NCBI RefSeq assembly: GCF_004368785.1 | Contig: NZ_SODM01000004.1 | Location: 174,521-238,520, forward strand | From: Flavobacterium sp. 270 | Lineage (GTDB): Bacteria > Bacteroidota > Bacteroidia > Flavobacteriales > Flavobacteriaceae | Direction: 5' to 3' | DNA length: 64,000 nt | Shown here: one piece after another, positions 9,035-21,183 of the stretch | How the letters are laid out: the number at the start of each line of letters is the position of its first letter | How positions within the stretch are numbered: the first letter of the stretch is position 1 | Program-made: the position numbers and the translations under genes | The notes under the pieces: model-generated | Databases searched by the model: none | Told to the model about the DNA's origin: nothing | The model's input: the letters and a program-made list of their open reading frames with translations, nothing else

Positions 9035-10519
9035 TTATCTGTTAACAGCGTCGATTTTTAAAGTCCACGCTTCTTTTGATGGAAGGTTATTTCTTAAACT
9101 TTCCGGAATTACCACTTTAAATCCTTCTCCGTCTTTTGTCCATTTTAAAGAAGTTTTAGAACCTAACATGGTAATTTTTGTTCCTTTTTTAGGAGAAATA
9201 GATTTAACCGAAACTTCTGCCGGAATTTTATCTTCTCCGTCTTTTGCTAAATAAAAAGCGTAAACATTTCCCGCTTTATTTTGTGTAAAGCAAATGTTGT
9301 TTTCTTTGTAAGGAGCAATTGGTTTTGTGTTGTAAATTGCAACGCTGTTTACTTTCATCCAGTCGCCGTAAGCCTGCAATAAATCGTAAGCGCCTTTTTG
9401 CCATTCTCCTTCAGGGCTTGGCGCAACATTTAATAATAAGTTACCGCCTTTTGCTACAACATCAATCAACATATGAATACCTTGTCTTCCAGTTAAATAA
9501 GTTGCATCTGGCGTATAAGACCATCCACCTCCAGAAGTAATACAAGATTCCCAAGGATAAGGCAGAGTTTTGTCTGGAACTCTGTTTTCTGGTGTTAAGT
9601 AGTTTTGGTTTTTACCGTGTACAGCTCTGTCCACTACAATTAATCCCGGTTGTTTTTTACGAGCTTCAATAACCAATTCGTCCATTTTAGGATCCTGATC
9701 TACTACTCTGTGTTTTATGAAACCGTTTTTAGCTTCGTTTTCTGTAAACTTCTCATCGTAGTTTTCTTTGATGTTTTTCTGGTCTCTTTTACGAACCCAT
9801 CCTCCGTCTAACCATAAAATATCTACTTTACCGTAATTGGTAAGGATTTCTAAAATTTGGTTGTGTGTAAAATCAACATATTTCTGCCATTTTTCCGGAT
9901 AAAGCGCCGGATCGTAATTTACGTTTCTGTCGAATGGCGGAAAATACGGATCCCAGTAATTTTCGTTATGCCAGTCTGGTTTAGAAAAATAGGCTCCAGT
10001 TGAAATATTTTCTGCTCTAAAAGCATTAAAAACTTCTTTTAAAACGTCTGCTTTTGGGTTTGTGCTAAAAGGACAATCTTTGTCTGTTACTTTATAATCA
10101 GAATATTTAGTATCGTACATATTAAATCCATCATGGTGTTTGGTGGTAAAAACCATGTATTTCATTCCTGCATATTTAGCGGCTTTTGCCCATTTTGCAG
10201 GATCAAATTTTGTTGGATTAAAGGTCTTTTTCAAGCCTTCATAATCTTTTACATATTGATTATAATTAGCAGGATTACTTCCTTTTTTACGTTCGCACCA
10301 TCCATAATCTTCCGGACAGATCGACCACGATTCTACGATTCCCCATTGACTGTAAGTTCCCCAGTGCATCAGCAAACCAAATTTTTTGCCCTGCCATTCG
10401 TCTAAGTTTTTCAATACCAACGGGTCTGTTTCCGGTACGTATCTTTCATCTTCGTAAATTGCCTGGGAAAACATATTTACCGAAAATAAAAGAGCGATTA
10501 TGAATATTCCTGTTTTCAT
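9035..10519 (-). CDS. GH29 alpha-L-fucosidase (single-domain)
   Basis: This 494-residue secreted fucosidase has a signal peptide at 1-19 (MFSQ). The GH29 TIM barrel carries FGLLMHWGTYSQWG (47-60), TKHHDGFNMYD (His128-His129) and the nucleophile in ILWLDGGW (Asp238). A C-terminal beta-sandwich follows (about 400-494). The role proposed is removal of core or antennary fucose from N-glycans. It is the first gene of the GH29-GH92-GH3 unit. The 468 bp upstream are filled with palindromic repeats, and no copy of the shared promoter motif is visible there. Linkage specificity cannot be read from the sequence. Confidence 0.93.
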   Translation of the reverse strand: MKTGIFIIALLFSVNMFSQAIYEDERYVPETDPLVLKNLDEWQGKKFGLLMHWGTYSQWGIVESWSICPEDYGWCERKKGSNPANYNQYVKDYEGLKKTFNPTKFDPAKWAKAAKYAGMKYMVFTTKHHDGFNMYDTKYSDYKVTDKDCPFSTNPKADVLKEVFNAFRAENISTGAYFSKPDWHNENYWDPYFPPFDRNVNYDPALYPEKWQKYVDFTHNQILEILTNYGKVDILWLDGGWVRKRDQKNIKENYDEKFTENEAKNGFIKHRVVDQDPKMDELVIEARKKQPGLIVVDRAVHGKNQNYLTPENRVPDKTLPYPWESCITSGGGWSYTPDATYLTGRQGIHMLIDVVAKGGNLLLNVAPSPEGEWQKGAYDLLQAYGDWMKVNSVAIYNTKPIAPYKENNICFTQNKAGNVYAFYLAKDGEDKIPAEVSVKSISPKKGTKITMLGSKTSLKWTKDGEGFKVVIPESLRNNLPSKEAWTLKIDAVNR

Positions 10520-10656
10520 CTTTAATCTAATTTATGTTTATTTAGTTTTTAGTAGTGTGTTGTTTTTTTGCCACAGATTTAAAGGATTTTTTTAAATCTG
10601 TTTGATCTTTTATAATCTGTAGCTTTATTTTTTTATTCTCAATATTATCCTCATTT

Positions 10657-10762
10657 TTTGTCCTTCTGAGCGTAGTCGAAGAACCGCAAGTAGCTCCGCA
10701 TAGTAATTCTCCAATCTTTGTAGAGTTACTTGCGGTTCTTCGACTCCGCTCAGAAGAACAAA
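10657..10762. repeat. Palindromic intergenic repeat, GAGCGGAGTCGAAG family
   Basis: This is a long hairpin with arms of about 38 bp (tttgtccttctgagcgtagt... and its complement) and a loop containing ccaatctttg. The same family recurs at 20977-21088, 27459-27562 and 63670-63766. It lies between GH20 and GH29 and could separate transcription units or stabilise mRNA. Confidence 0.85.
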
Positions 10763-10813
10763 CTCAACGTGAAACTTTGTCAAAGTTTAAATTCCTAAAA
10801 TTATCCCCAACAG

Positions 10814-10946
10814 TTTGTCATTTCGACTAAAAGGAGACCCGAGCGATAGCGAACAGGCGAAGCAAATCACACGCGTAACCACAATGGTTATCGATTATTG
10901 TTGCGGAGTTTCTAGTGTGATTTCTCCCTCCGGTCGAAATGACAAA
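10814..10946. repeat. Palindromic intergenic repeat, GTCATTTCGAC family
   Basis: The outer arms tttgtcatttcgac and gtcgaaatgacaaa are perfect complements. The inner part is partly complementary (aaatcacac/gtgtgattt). Related elements are at 41583-41682 and 51478-51583, with a half copy near 27412. Together with the repeat at 10657 it fills most of the 468-bp gap at 10520-10987, where I see no gene. Confidence 0.8.
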
Positions 10947-10987
10947 CTAGACTTTCAAACCTTGACAAAACTGCCGTGCGCAATAAG

Positions 10988-13303
10988 TTAATTCACCACA
11001 ACTTCATCCACAAACAACCAAGAACTTTCCCCTTTCGGGCTTTTCTTTAGGTTGCCTACAATTACTTTTACGTATCTCGCGTTTTGTTTCTGAAAATTGA
11101 TTTTAAAATCTTTCAATTCCGGAAGCGGATTTACAGCATAAGCACGAGTAATTTTTCCGACTTGTTTGAAATTAGCTCCATCATTAGAAATCAAAACTTT
11201 TACTTGTATCGGAAAATTAACTCCGGCGCCTTGACTTTCTAAAGCTCCAACACTTACTTGTTCGATGCTTTCTTCTTTTTCAAGATCAACCACCAATTCC
11301 ATATCGTTTACCAGCCACGCCTGCCATTGTCCGTCGTGAAAGTTTTTAGAACCTCTAATCGTATTTACCATTGTATTGGCATCACCTTTATAACTCTGAT
11401 TATAAGGCGTTAAATATTTTACTTTGTGCGCCACCGCTTTGTGGAAAATAATAGTGTCTGTGAAAATTTTTCCAACTGGTTTGTCATTTTGAAATAAAGA
11501 AGCTTTTAAGATTGTAGTTTCTCTAAATGCAATCGGGCTTACATATTTCAATGCATGATGATCCAAAGCTTTATCTCCCAAAACATAACGAATGTCTGGA
11601 TTCGGAAACTCATTTTTTAATTCCACCTTCACTTGCTTATTCGCTAAATCTGCCGTTGAAGCAGCCGTAACCAAATAAGCACTTTTTGCATAATTGATTC
11701 CCAGATAATCGTAACGTTTTAATAATGAAAACAATCTTGTCGTAAAATCATTCCAGTTGCGTGATTCTTTCGGACTCCAGAGTGTTTCTGACAATGCCGC
11801 TAATCTTGGAAAAATCATGTATTCTGAATCTTTTGGCCCTGCAATATGTTCTGCCCACAAATTAGCTTGTCCGCCCAAAACGTGCGTTGCCAGCGTTGGC
11901 GTCATTGAACCCGTAGGATCAAATTCGTAAACTTTATTCAGCGGATTATAAGCGTCAAAAGCTAAAGGTTCTTCGTTTTGAGGGCCTTGATAAAAATTAA
12001 AATAACAAGGAGATTCTGGAGACATAATTACATCGTGTCCTTTTTCTGCCGCTTCAGTTCCAATTTTTTCGCCTCTCCAACTCATAATGGTAGCAGAAGG
12101 ATTTAGACCGCCTTCCAGGATTTCGTCCCAGCCAATTAGTTTTTTACCTTTAGAATTAACATATTTTTCAATTCGTTTAACGAAATAACTCTGCAATTCA
12201 CCAACATCTTTTAAATGTTCGTCTTTGATTCTTTTTTGACAATTTGGACATTTTGCCCAATTGGTTTTCGTAGCTTCATCTCCACCAATATGAATGTATT
12301 TTGAAGGGAAAATTTCCATCACTTCATCCAAAACATTCTGTAAAAATTCAAAAGTCGTTTCTTTTCCAGCGCAGTAAATATCTGTAATTGGCCAAAGTCC
12401 GCCAGACGGAACGCCAATTCTCTGATTGAAACAAGCCAGTTCGGGATACGCTGCAATGGCGCTGCTTACGTGCGCCGGCATTTCGATTTCTGGAATTATT
12501 TCTACATTTTTTGTAGCAGCATATTTTACGATTTCTTTTAATTCTTCCTGAGTCAAAAATCCTCCGTAAGTTCCTTTTTCGTCAGGATTTGTAGTCAGCC
12601 TTGCATTCCAGCTTGTATTTTCCTGATCTACTCTCCAAGCGCCGACTTCTGTTAGTTTTGGATATTTTTTAATTTCGATTCTCCAACCTTGATCGTCAAC
12701 CAAATGCAAATGCAGAACATTCATTTTATGCATTGCCAAACGATCAATCGTTGTCATGATGTAATTTTTATCGAAGAAATGACGTGATAAATCCAGCATA
12801 AAACCTCTCCATTTAAAACGAGGTTCGTCTGTAATCGTTAAGTTTGGAATTTCCCATTTTGCTGTAGAAATCGCAAATTTACTTTCGATAGCATCGGGAA
12901 GTAATTGTCTAAGACTTTCTAAACCATAAAGAAAACCTGCATTTCCTTTGGCAGTAATGGTGATGCTTTTTGGATTTACATCTAATATGTAAGCTTCGTT
13001 TTTTAGGTTTGGATCTGTTTTAAACTGAACAAAATTACTACCCGGAATTTGAGCCGAAATTGCCGGACGAAATCCTGCCGCAACTTCAAATTTGTTAATT
13101 AAAGCTGTTGAAGCCTCTTTTTGAAAATCGCCATTGGCAACAAACTTGGTATCTTTATTAAATTGAAAAACACCCGCTTTCATCAAAATCTGCGACGGTT
13201 TCGGAATAATTTGAATATCCTTTTCTGTATATATCTTTTGACTGTAAGCTGAACTTAAAACCGTTAGAAAGATTACAACAAGAAATGATTTTAATACTTT
13301 CAT
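10988..13303 (-). CDS. GH20 beta-N-acetylhexosaminidase with C-terminal discoidin domain
   Basis: This 771-residue exo-hexosaminidase would release GlcNAc or GalNAc from non-reducing ends of glycans. The signal peptide is 1-22 (AYSQ). A GH20b zincin-like domain (about 30-155) precedes the TIM barrel. The barrel has DDQGWRIEIKKYPKL (203-217) and the catalytic pair Asp342-Glu343 in HIGGDEATKTNW; Asp activates the substrate acetamido group and Glu is the acid/base. A CHB_HEX-like segment follows. A discoidin (F5/8 type C) fold at about 630-771 probably binds carbohydrate. It begins 5 nt after the GH2 stop, so the two act as an exo-galactosidase and hexosaminidase pair able to strip LacNAc antennae. 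Confidence 0.95.
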   Translation of the reverse strand: MKVLKSFLVVIFLTVLSSAYSQKIYTEKDIQIIPKPSQILMKAGVFQFNKDTKFVANGDFQKEASTALINKFEVAAGFRPAISAQIPGSNFVQFKTDPNLKNEAYILDVNPKSITITAKGNAGFLYGLESLRQLLPDAIESKFAISTAKWEIPNLTITDEPRFKWRGFMLDLSRHFFDKNYIMTTIDRLAMHKMNVLHLHLVDDQGWRIEIKKYPKLTEVGAWRVDQENTSWNARLTTNPDEKGTYGGFLTQEELKEIVKYAATKNVEIIPEIEMPAHVSSAIAAYPELACFNQRIGVPSGGLWPITDIYCAGKETTFEFLQNVLDEVMEIFPSKYIHIGGDEATKTNWAKCPNCQKRIKDEHLKDVGELQSYFVKRIEKYVNSKGKKLIGWDEILEGGLNPSATIMSWRGEKIGTEAAEKGHDVIMSPESPCYFNFYQGPQNEEPLAFDAYNPLNKVYEFDPTGSMTPTLATHVLGGQANLWAEHIAGPKDSEYMIFPRLAALSETLWSPKESRNWNDFTTRLFSLLKRYDYLGINYAKSAYLVTAASTADLANKQVKVELKNEFPNPDIRYVLGDKALDHHALKYVSPIAFRETTILKASLFQNDKPVGKIFTDTIIFHKAVAHKVKYLTPYNQSYKGDANTMVNTIRGSKNFHDGQWQAWLVNDMELVVDLEKEESIEQVSVGALESQGAGVNFPIQVKVLISNDGANFKQVGKITRAYAVNPLPELKDFKINFQKQNARYVKVIVGNLKKSPKGESSWLFVDEVVVN

Positions 13304-13308
13304 TTTAT

Positions 13309-16470
<3,162 letters not shown>

Positions 16471-16538
16471 CTATGTGCTTATTTATTAAACACATAGAAA
16501 CATAGATTTTATTTTTGCGTTTAATCATTATTGTTTTC

Positions 16539-16641
16539 AATGGATTAAAATCCGTCGCTACAAAATAATCCGTTCCTCCGGAACTTTTCACAAATGAGCC
16601 TTAGGCTCGAAATATATTGTAGGGATGGATTTTAATCCATC
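16539..16641. repeat. Inverted repeat with ATGGATTAAAATCC arms
   Basis: The left arm (16539-16563, aatggattaaaatccgtcgc) and the right arm (16617-16641) are complementary with few mismatches. The inner part holds two smaller dyads (ttcctccggaa and gagccttaggctc). It lies between glycosylasparaginase and GH2. A short open frame across it (16358-16591) looks spurious. Confidence 0.75.
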
Positions 16642-16669
16642 AATTTTTGTCAAAATTCAAAACGCAATA

Positions 16670-17686
16670 TTATTTATCCCAAGACATTTTAAATTTTGCG
16701 TCTTCCATTCTGTGTCCTTTTTCATCATCAGAAACGGCAAAATTAAAACCCGATCTTAGGCTGTAACCTGCATGTTCTCCGTTTTTATTCAAAGCAATAA
16801 AACCAACTTGCAGGTATTCCATGTCTTTGTGGTTTTTGTGTTTGTTGTAAATACGTTCTGTGATTTCTTTGCAGGCATCAAAAGGCGATTTTCCCTGACG
16901 CATTAATTCGACCACCATTGCGCTTCCGGCAGTTCTAATTACGGCTTCGCCTAAACCAGTTGCAGCAGCTGCACCAACTTCATTATCCAGAAAAAGACCC
17001 GCGCCGATGATTGGGGAGTCACCGACGCGACCGTGCATCTTCCAGGCAGCACCACTAGTGGTACACCCTCCCGAAAGGTTTCCGTCTTGATCCAACATTA
17101 GCATACTTATGGTATCGTGATTTTCTATATTTATTACAGGCTTATATTTGGAGTCTTCCAGCCATTTTTTCCAGTCTTTTTCAGATTCTGGTGTCAATAG
17201 ATTTTCTTCTTTAAATCCTTCTGATAAAGCAAATTGCAATGCACCTTGTCCGGCAAGCATGACGTGCGGTGTATTTTGTAACACTCTTTTGGCAACAGAA
17301 ATCGGATGCATAATTCCTTGCAGAAAACAAACCGAACCGCAATTGCTGTTATGATCCATAATACAGGCATCTAGTGTAACTTTACCTTCACGATCGGGAT
17401 AACCGCCATACCCTACGCTTCTTACGTTTGGATCTGCTTCTGGAATTTTCATTCCGGCTTCGATAGCGTCTAAAGCTGGTTTTCCTGCTTTAAGTTGTTT
17501 CCACGATTCCTGATTTGCAGGCAGACCGTGATTCCATGTTGAAATAATGATCGGCTTTTTTTGCTTTTTTTCAGTGAATTCAACTTCCTCTTCTTTGGTT
17601 TTAGCAAAACCGCTAACGCCTAAAACAGAACTTATTGCAAGGGTTCCTAAAGTTGTTTTTTTGATAAAATCTCTTCTATTTGACAT
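16670..17686 (-). CDS. Glycosylasparaginase (aspartylglucosaminidase, Ntn hydrolase T2), Tat-exported
   Basis: This 338-residue enzyme cleaves the GlcNAc-Asn bond of glycoasparagines. The family matures by self-cleavage before a catalytic Thr. Here that site is Asp191-Thr192 in the motif NHDTISM, followed by DGNLSGGCTTSGAAWKMHGR and VGDSPIIGAGLF, which closely resemble the well-studied flavobacterial enzyme. The N-terminus, MSNRRDFIKKTTLG, is a twin-arginine signal (RRDFIKK) followed by a hydrophobic stretch, so it should be exported folded to the periplasm. It sits between a GHL10-like lipoprotein gene (90 nt upstream) and GH2. This is the strongest sign that the locus attacks Asn-linked glycans. 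The family needs free alpha-amino and carboxyl groups on Asn, so peptide must be trimmed first. Confidence 0.93.
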   Translation of the reverse strand: MSNRRDFIKKTTLGTLAISSVLGVSGFAKTKEEEVEFTEKKQKKPIIISTWNHGLPANQESWKQLKAGKPALDAIEAGMKIPEADPNVRSVGYGGYPDREGKVTLDACIMDHNSNCGSVCFLQGIMHPISVAKRVLQNTPHVMLAGQGALQFALSEGFKEENLLTPESEKDWKKWLEDSKYKPVINIENHDTISMLMLDQDGNLSGGCTTSGAAWKMHGRVGDSPIIGAGLFLDNEVGAAAATGLGEAVIRTAGSAMVVELMRQGKSPFDACKEITERIYNKHKNHKDMEYLQVGFIALNKNGEHAGYSLRSGFNFAVSDDEKGHRMEDAKFKMSWDK

Positions 17687-17776
17687 GTGCTGCTTTTGTT
17701 TTAAAATTTCTGAAATTAATTAGCTTCTTGGCTCTGCTAATTTAATCAGATAAAATTTTTAATCCTGTAAAATCAA

Positions 17777-18889
17777 TTATAAAGATGCTTTTACTGCTTT
17801 TATTGTTTTTAAATTACTGTCTGATAAAGCATTTCCGTCAAAAAAAGAAACGCCTTTTGCTCCGTTATTTTTGGCTTGTAGAATAGCTTCTTTCAATTCT
17901 GCATCTGATTTTAACCCCGGAATGTAAATTCCGGTATTTACTTTCGTTTCTTTTCCCTGCAAATCTGCAACGCCTTGTTTTGTAGCGTAACCAACCCAGT
18001 CCAATTCTTCATCATAAAAACTATGGTAAATCATTGGGTAAACCTCATCGATATTCCATTTGTCCCAACGCTGGCGCACCATGTGATCTGCCATTTCCGG
18101 ATAAGGAAATACGGCTGCAGTTAATTTTACATTATGTTTATGTGCAATTTTGTAAGCGTCGTCAACAACTGCTTTTACAGCATTTAATCTGAAGTTTTTC
18201 CACTCCATATCAATAGAAGTATTGTGGCTGTTTTTTGGATTTTTATGATGTTCTTTTTCAAATTTGCTTACACACGCATCACAATAACAGAAATCAAATT
18301 GTGGCAATTCTGTATCCTGAACTAAATTGTATTTTGGCAATAAACTGATTGGCAAAAAGATATCCGGAAAACGAATGTAATCTAAATGTACACTTTCTAT
18401 TCCTTCAACTTTTGCTAGTCCTTCAACTAAACCTAAAACGTGGTTTCTGGATTCTTTTTTCGTTGGGCAAAGCCATTGATAATAATCGACATACGGACGA
18501 TTATCAAAACAAGATTTTCCTTCTTTGCTTACTTGGTACCAATCTGGATGTTGTAACGCAACTGAATCATTTGGGCGGTTCATCGCCATAATCCAGGCGT
18601 GTACTTTTAGTCCTTCTTTTTTGGCAAGGGGCACTAATCTTGCTAATAATTTTGGATCGGTTTGTGTATTGATTAAAACTTCATCGATACCACCGTCTTT
18701 GTATTTTTTGAATTCTTTTGAATATTCTTCGTTTGATTTTTTAGCATCGGCAGTAGTCCAAACGCCAAAAGTAAATTTTCCATCGGTTTTAGTTTCCTGT
18801 TTTCCACAAGAAAAAAGACTTAATGCCAAAGCTAAAAAAGCAATTTTTGACAACTGCCTAAAACTTTTATTTTGTAATGATTGTACCAT
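17777..18889 (-). CDS. Family-10-like glycosylhydrolase (GHL10) lipoprotein
   Basis: This 370-residue lipoprotein has its lipobox at LFSC (Cys28). The sequence fits the uncharacterised TIM-barrel GHL10 class: FGVWTTADAKKSN (41-53), LKVHAWIMAMNRP (94-106) and VHLDYIRFPD (167-176), where acidic residues at strand ends are likely catalytic. A CDACVSKF segment follows, and KLTAAVFPYPE and VYPMIYHSF lie further on. The first 23 nt overlap the end of the CBM9 gene, which suggests translational coupling. The substrate is unknown. Its place beside CBM9, GH130 and glycosylasparaginase suggests a role on the chitobiose core or on mannose-bearing fragments, but that is inference. Confidence 0.75.
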   Translation of the reverse strand: MVQSLQNKSFRQLSKIAFLALALSLFSCGKQETKTDGKFTFGVWTTADAKKSNEEYSKEFKKYKDGGIDEVLINTQTDPKLLARLVPLAKKEGLKVHAWIMAMNRPNDSVALQHPDWYQVSKEGKSCFDNRPYVDYYQWLCPTKKESRNHVLGLVEGLAKVEGIESVHLDYIRFPDIFLPISLLPKYNLVQDTELPQFDFCYCDACVSKFEKEHHKNPKNSHNTSIDMEWKNFRLNAVKAVVDDAYKIAHKHNVKLTAAVFPYPEMADHMVRQRWDKWNIDEVYPMIYHSFYDEELDWVGYATKQGVADLQGKETKVNTGIYIPGLKSDAELKEAILQAKNNGAKGVSFFDGNALSDSNLKTIKAVKASL

Positions 18890-19940
18890 CTTCTTTTATG
18901 ATTAAGGTTTTGTTTGAAAAAGGACTTTTTACCGAAATATTAAATCCTGATAAATGATTTTCTAATACTGGTTTTATGGTTTTACCTTCAACAACTATAT
19001 TTTTTTTACTGAGGTTTTCCAGTGATTTTGACCACGATTCATTTTTTTCGAAATACTGTTTTTGAGCGCGGTACAAAGCGTATAATTCCCATTTTACATC
19101 TTCTTCTTCCGGAATTGCAAAAGAATCTTTTTGTCCGATTTCTTTTGAAGAAAAGTATACATAAGCCCATTTTTCGGGCTCATGCATATTTATGACTCCC
19201 ATAGGCGACCAAACCCAATTGTATTCTGGGAGAAACTTTCCTTCTTTATCTTTTTTACGCTCGTATTTTCCGTTTACAATATCGTGCTGCCAGTTTACTC
19301 TGGAAAAATTAACCCTCCAGAACTTGTCTTTCGGAACGTTATCATCAAAATAAGATTTTTTATAAACCGACCACGGAATTGCAATTTCTAATGTCCAGCC
19401 TTTATCGGTATCTGATACATTATTTATGGTTCCGTTTACTTTTACAGCAGATCTTAAACCGTCTATATTCCAATCGTTTAAGACTGTATTATTTTCTCGG
19501 TAAGGTTTATTTATAAATAAATCCCAAGCGGTGTTTAGAGCGTTGATTTCTAATTCGTAATAATTCTGAGTATCACCATCCGGATCTATAAAAACCTCAA
19601 AATCGTTATTATAAAAAATAATAGTATCGCGCTGTTTTAGGTTTGCCCAAACATGCGGTTCTTCCATTTTTGCGAGTATGTAGTAATTTTTATCATCCCA
19701 AAGCATTTTTACCTGCGTATTGTACTTTGGTTTTGCAACGCCTTCTATATCAATAAATGGTGTTGTCCACTCCGCTTTTTCCCAAGCCGGATCGGTTTCT
19801 TCTCCATCAATTATTATTTCTTTTGAAGTTTTGTAAGCAACGTAATTTTTGGGTGTTATCTCTTTTACCGATTGAGCAAAACCAGAGAAAGCGAAACACC
19901 CTATAATCACTGATAAAAATTGACTTTTAATTCGCATCAT
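18867..19940 (-). CDS. CBM9-like carbohydrate-binding protein
   Basis: This 357-residue protein has a signal peptide (about 1-22, SGFAQ). Most of its length is one carbohydrate-binding family-9-like domain. It shows IIIDGEETDPAWEKAEWT (48-65), the characteristic start of the fold, then VKMLWDDKNYYILAKMEEP, DFEVFIDPDGDTQNYYELEI, WTLEIAIPW and FWRVNFSRV. No catalytic domain is visible. A C-terminal tail of about 100 residues follows the fold. It lies 2 nt after the GH130 gene and overlaps the GHL10 gene by 23 nt, so the three are one translation-coupled unit. A periplasmic sugar-binding or accessory role is inferred. Confidence 0.8.
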   Translation of the reverse strand: MMRIKSQFLSVIIGCFAFSGFAQSVKEITPKNYVAYKTSKEIIIDGEETDPAWEKAEWTTPFIDIEGVAKPKYNTQVKMLWDDKNYYILAKMEEPHVWANLKQRDTIIFYNNDFEVFIDPDGDTQNYYELEINALNTAWDLFINKPYRENNTVLNDWNIDGLRSAVKVNGTINNVSDTDKGWTLEIAIPWSVYKKSYFDDNVPKDKFWRVNFSRVNWQHDIVNGKYERKKDKEGKFLPEYNWVWSPMGVINMHEPEKWAYVYFSSKEIGQKDSFAIPEEEDVKWELYALYRAQKQYFEKNESWSKSLENLSKKNIVVEGKTIKPVLENHLSGFNISVKSPFSNKTLIIKEDGTIITK

Positions 19941-19942
19941 TT

Positions 19943-20908
19943 TTATAAACTATTATCTTTTGTAAATTGTATTACTTCGCTTAGTTTACCAAAAGCGATC
20001 GCTACAGCTGTATCTGCCGCACCGTAGTAAACTGCTAATTTGTCTTCTTCTGTATTATGAAGCGCTGCACATGGAAAAACTACATTTGGCACGTCTCCTA
20101 CCATTTCGTAGATTTCTGCAGGCCCTAATAAATAAGGCTGTGTTCTAAATTTTACCTGATCTGGCGCATCTGTTTCTAATAATGCTGAACCCATTGCATA
20201 ACGGAAACCGTTGCAAGTATTAATAACTCCGTGGTAGATCATTAACCATCCTTCTTCTGTTAAGATTGGAATTGGCCCTGCTCCTACTTTTGTACACTGC
20301 CATGCACTTTGCTCAAACGGAGACGGTTTCATCACTAATCTGTGTTCTCCCCAATATTTCATGTCCGGACTGTAGCTGATCCAAATATCTCCAAAAGGTG
20401 TGTGTCCGTTGTCACTTGGACGGCTTAACATCGCGTATTTACCGTTTATTTTTTGTGGAAATAAAACCCCGTTTCTGTTGAAAGGAAGGAAGGCATTTTC
20501 ACATTGAAAAAATTCTTTAAAATCAAAAGTATATCCAATTCCGATAGTTGGTCCGTTGTAACCGTTGCACCAGGTAATCCAGTAGCGGTCTTCGATCCAA
20601 ACCACACGCGGATCGTATTTGTATGCAGACTCGATCATTTCTGTGTTACCAGACTGCATTACGATTGGTTCGTGGTTGATGTCCCAATCGATTCCGTTTT
20701 TACTGAAACCAGCAAAAATATTCATTTGTACCGCTTTGTTATCACATCTGAAAACACCTGCAAATCCATCGCCAAAAGGCACAACAGCACTATTAAAAAT
20801 ACTGTTTGAAGTAGGAATTGCATATCTGTCGATAATTGGATTTTCAGAATATCTCCACATTACGTCATTGCTGTTTTCGGGTCTGTCTTGCCAAGGAATA
20901 GTACTCAT
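19943..20908 (-). CDS. GH130 beta-mannoside phosphorylase
   Basis: This roughly 321-residue cytoplasmic enzyme has no signal peptide. I take the start at 20908 ([14 protein letters not shown]). An upstream in-frame ATG at 21037 would add 43 residues translated from a palindromic repeat and a low-complexity leader. The GH130 five-bladed propeller is visible: [33 protein letters not shown] and [19 protein letters not shown] with the catalytic Asp99. Phosphate-binding candidates are the Arg of DPR and the His of IYHGV. The family phosphorolyses beta-1,4-mannosides to alpha-Man-1-P. In a locus with GH92 and glycosylasparaginase, the subgroup acting on Man-beta-1,4-GlcNAc(2) of the N-glycan core is the best guess. 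The adjacent symporter may supply the substrate. Confidence 0.88.
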   Translation of the reverse strand: MSTIPWQDRPENSNDVMWRYSENPIIDRYAIPTSNSIFNSAVVPFGDGFAGVFRCDNKAVQMNIFAGFSKNGIDWDINHEPIVMQSGNTEMIESAYKYDPRVVWIEDRYWITWCNGYNGPTIGIGYTFDFKEFFQCENAFLPFNRNGVLFPQKINGKYAMLSRPSDNGHTPFGDIWISYSPDMKYWGEHRLVMKPSPFEQSAWQCTKVGAGPIPILTEEGWLMIYHGVINTCNGFRYAMGSALLETDAPDQVKFRTQPYLLGPAEIYEMVGDVPNVVFPCAALHNTEEDKLAVYYGAADTAVAIAFGKLSEVIQFTKDNSL

Positions 20909-20976
20909 TTTGTTTATTTTTAAATTATTCTGTTTTTTGTTTGTTGTTTTTTGTTTGTTGTTTGTTGTTTCGCCCA

Positions 20977-21088
20977 GTTTTGTCCTTCTGAGCGGAGTCG
21001 AAGAACACGCAAGAAGCTCCTTCTGGATATTCGCCAATCTTTGCAGAATTATCAGCCGATTCTTCGACTCCGCTCAGAAGGACAAAAC
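20977..21088. repeat. Palindromic intergenic repeat, GAGCGGAGTCGAAG family
   Basis: The 28-bp arms (20977-21004 and 21061-21088, starting gttttgtccttctgagcgg) are perfectly complementary. A second, smaller dyad, ctttgtcaaag...cttgacaaag, lies at about 21130-21160. The stretch 20931-20970 is low-complexity TTGTTTG-type sequence in the GH130 leader. This 275-bp gap between the symporter and GH130 holds no gene. Confidence 0.9.
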
Positions 21089-21183
21089 TTTACGAATTCT
21101 TTGCAGATCTCTTTGTGTTTTTTTTGTAAAGCTTTGTCAAAGTTTTAAAACCTTGACAAAGCGGTTGTTGTTGTCATGTTTAG

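Noticed and set aside
20909-21037. Upstream 43-codon extension of the GH130 gene
   Set aside because: It is read from the palindromic repeat at 20977-21088 and a TTGTTTG low-complexity leader. The GH130 family start (MSTIPW...) at 20908 is natural.
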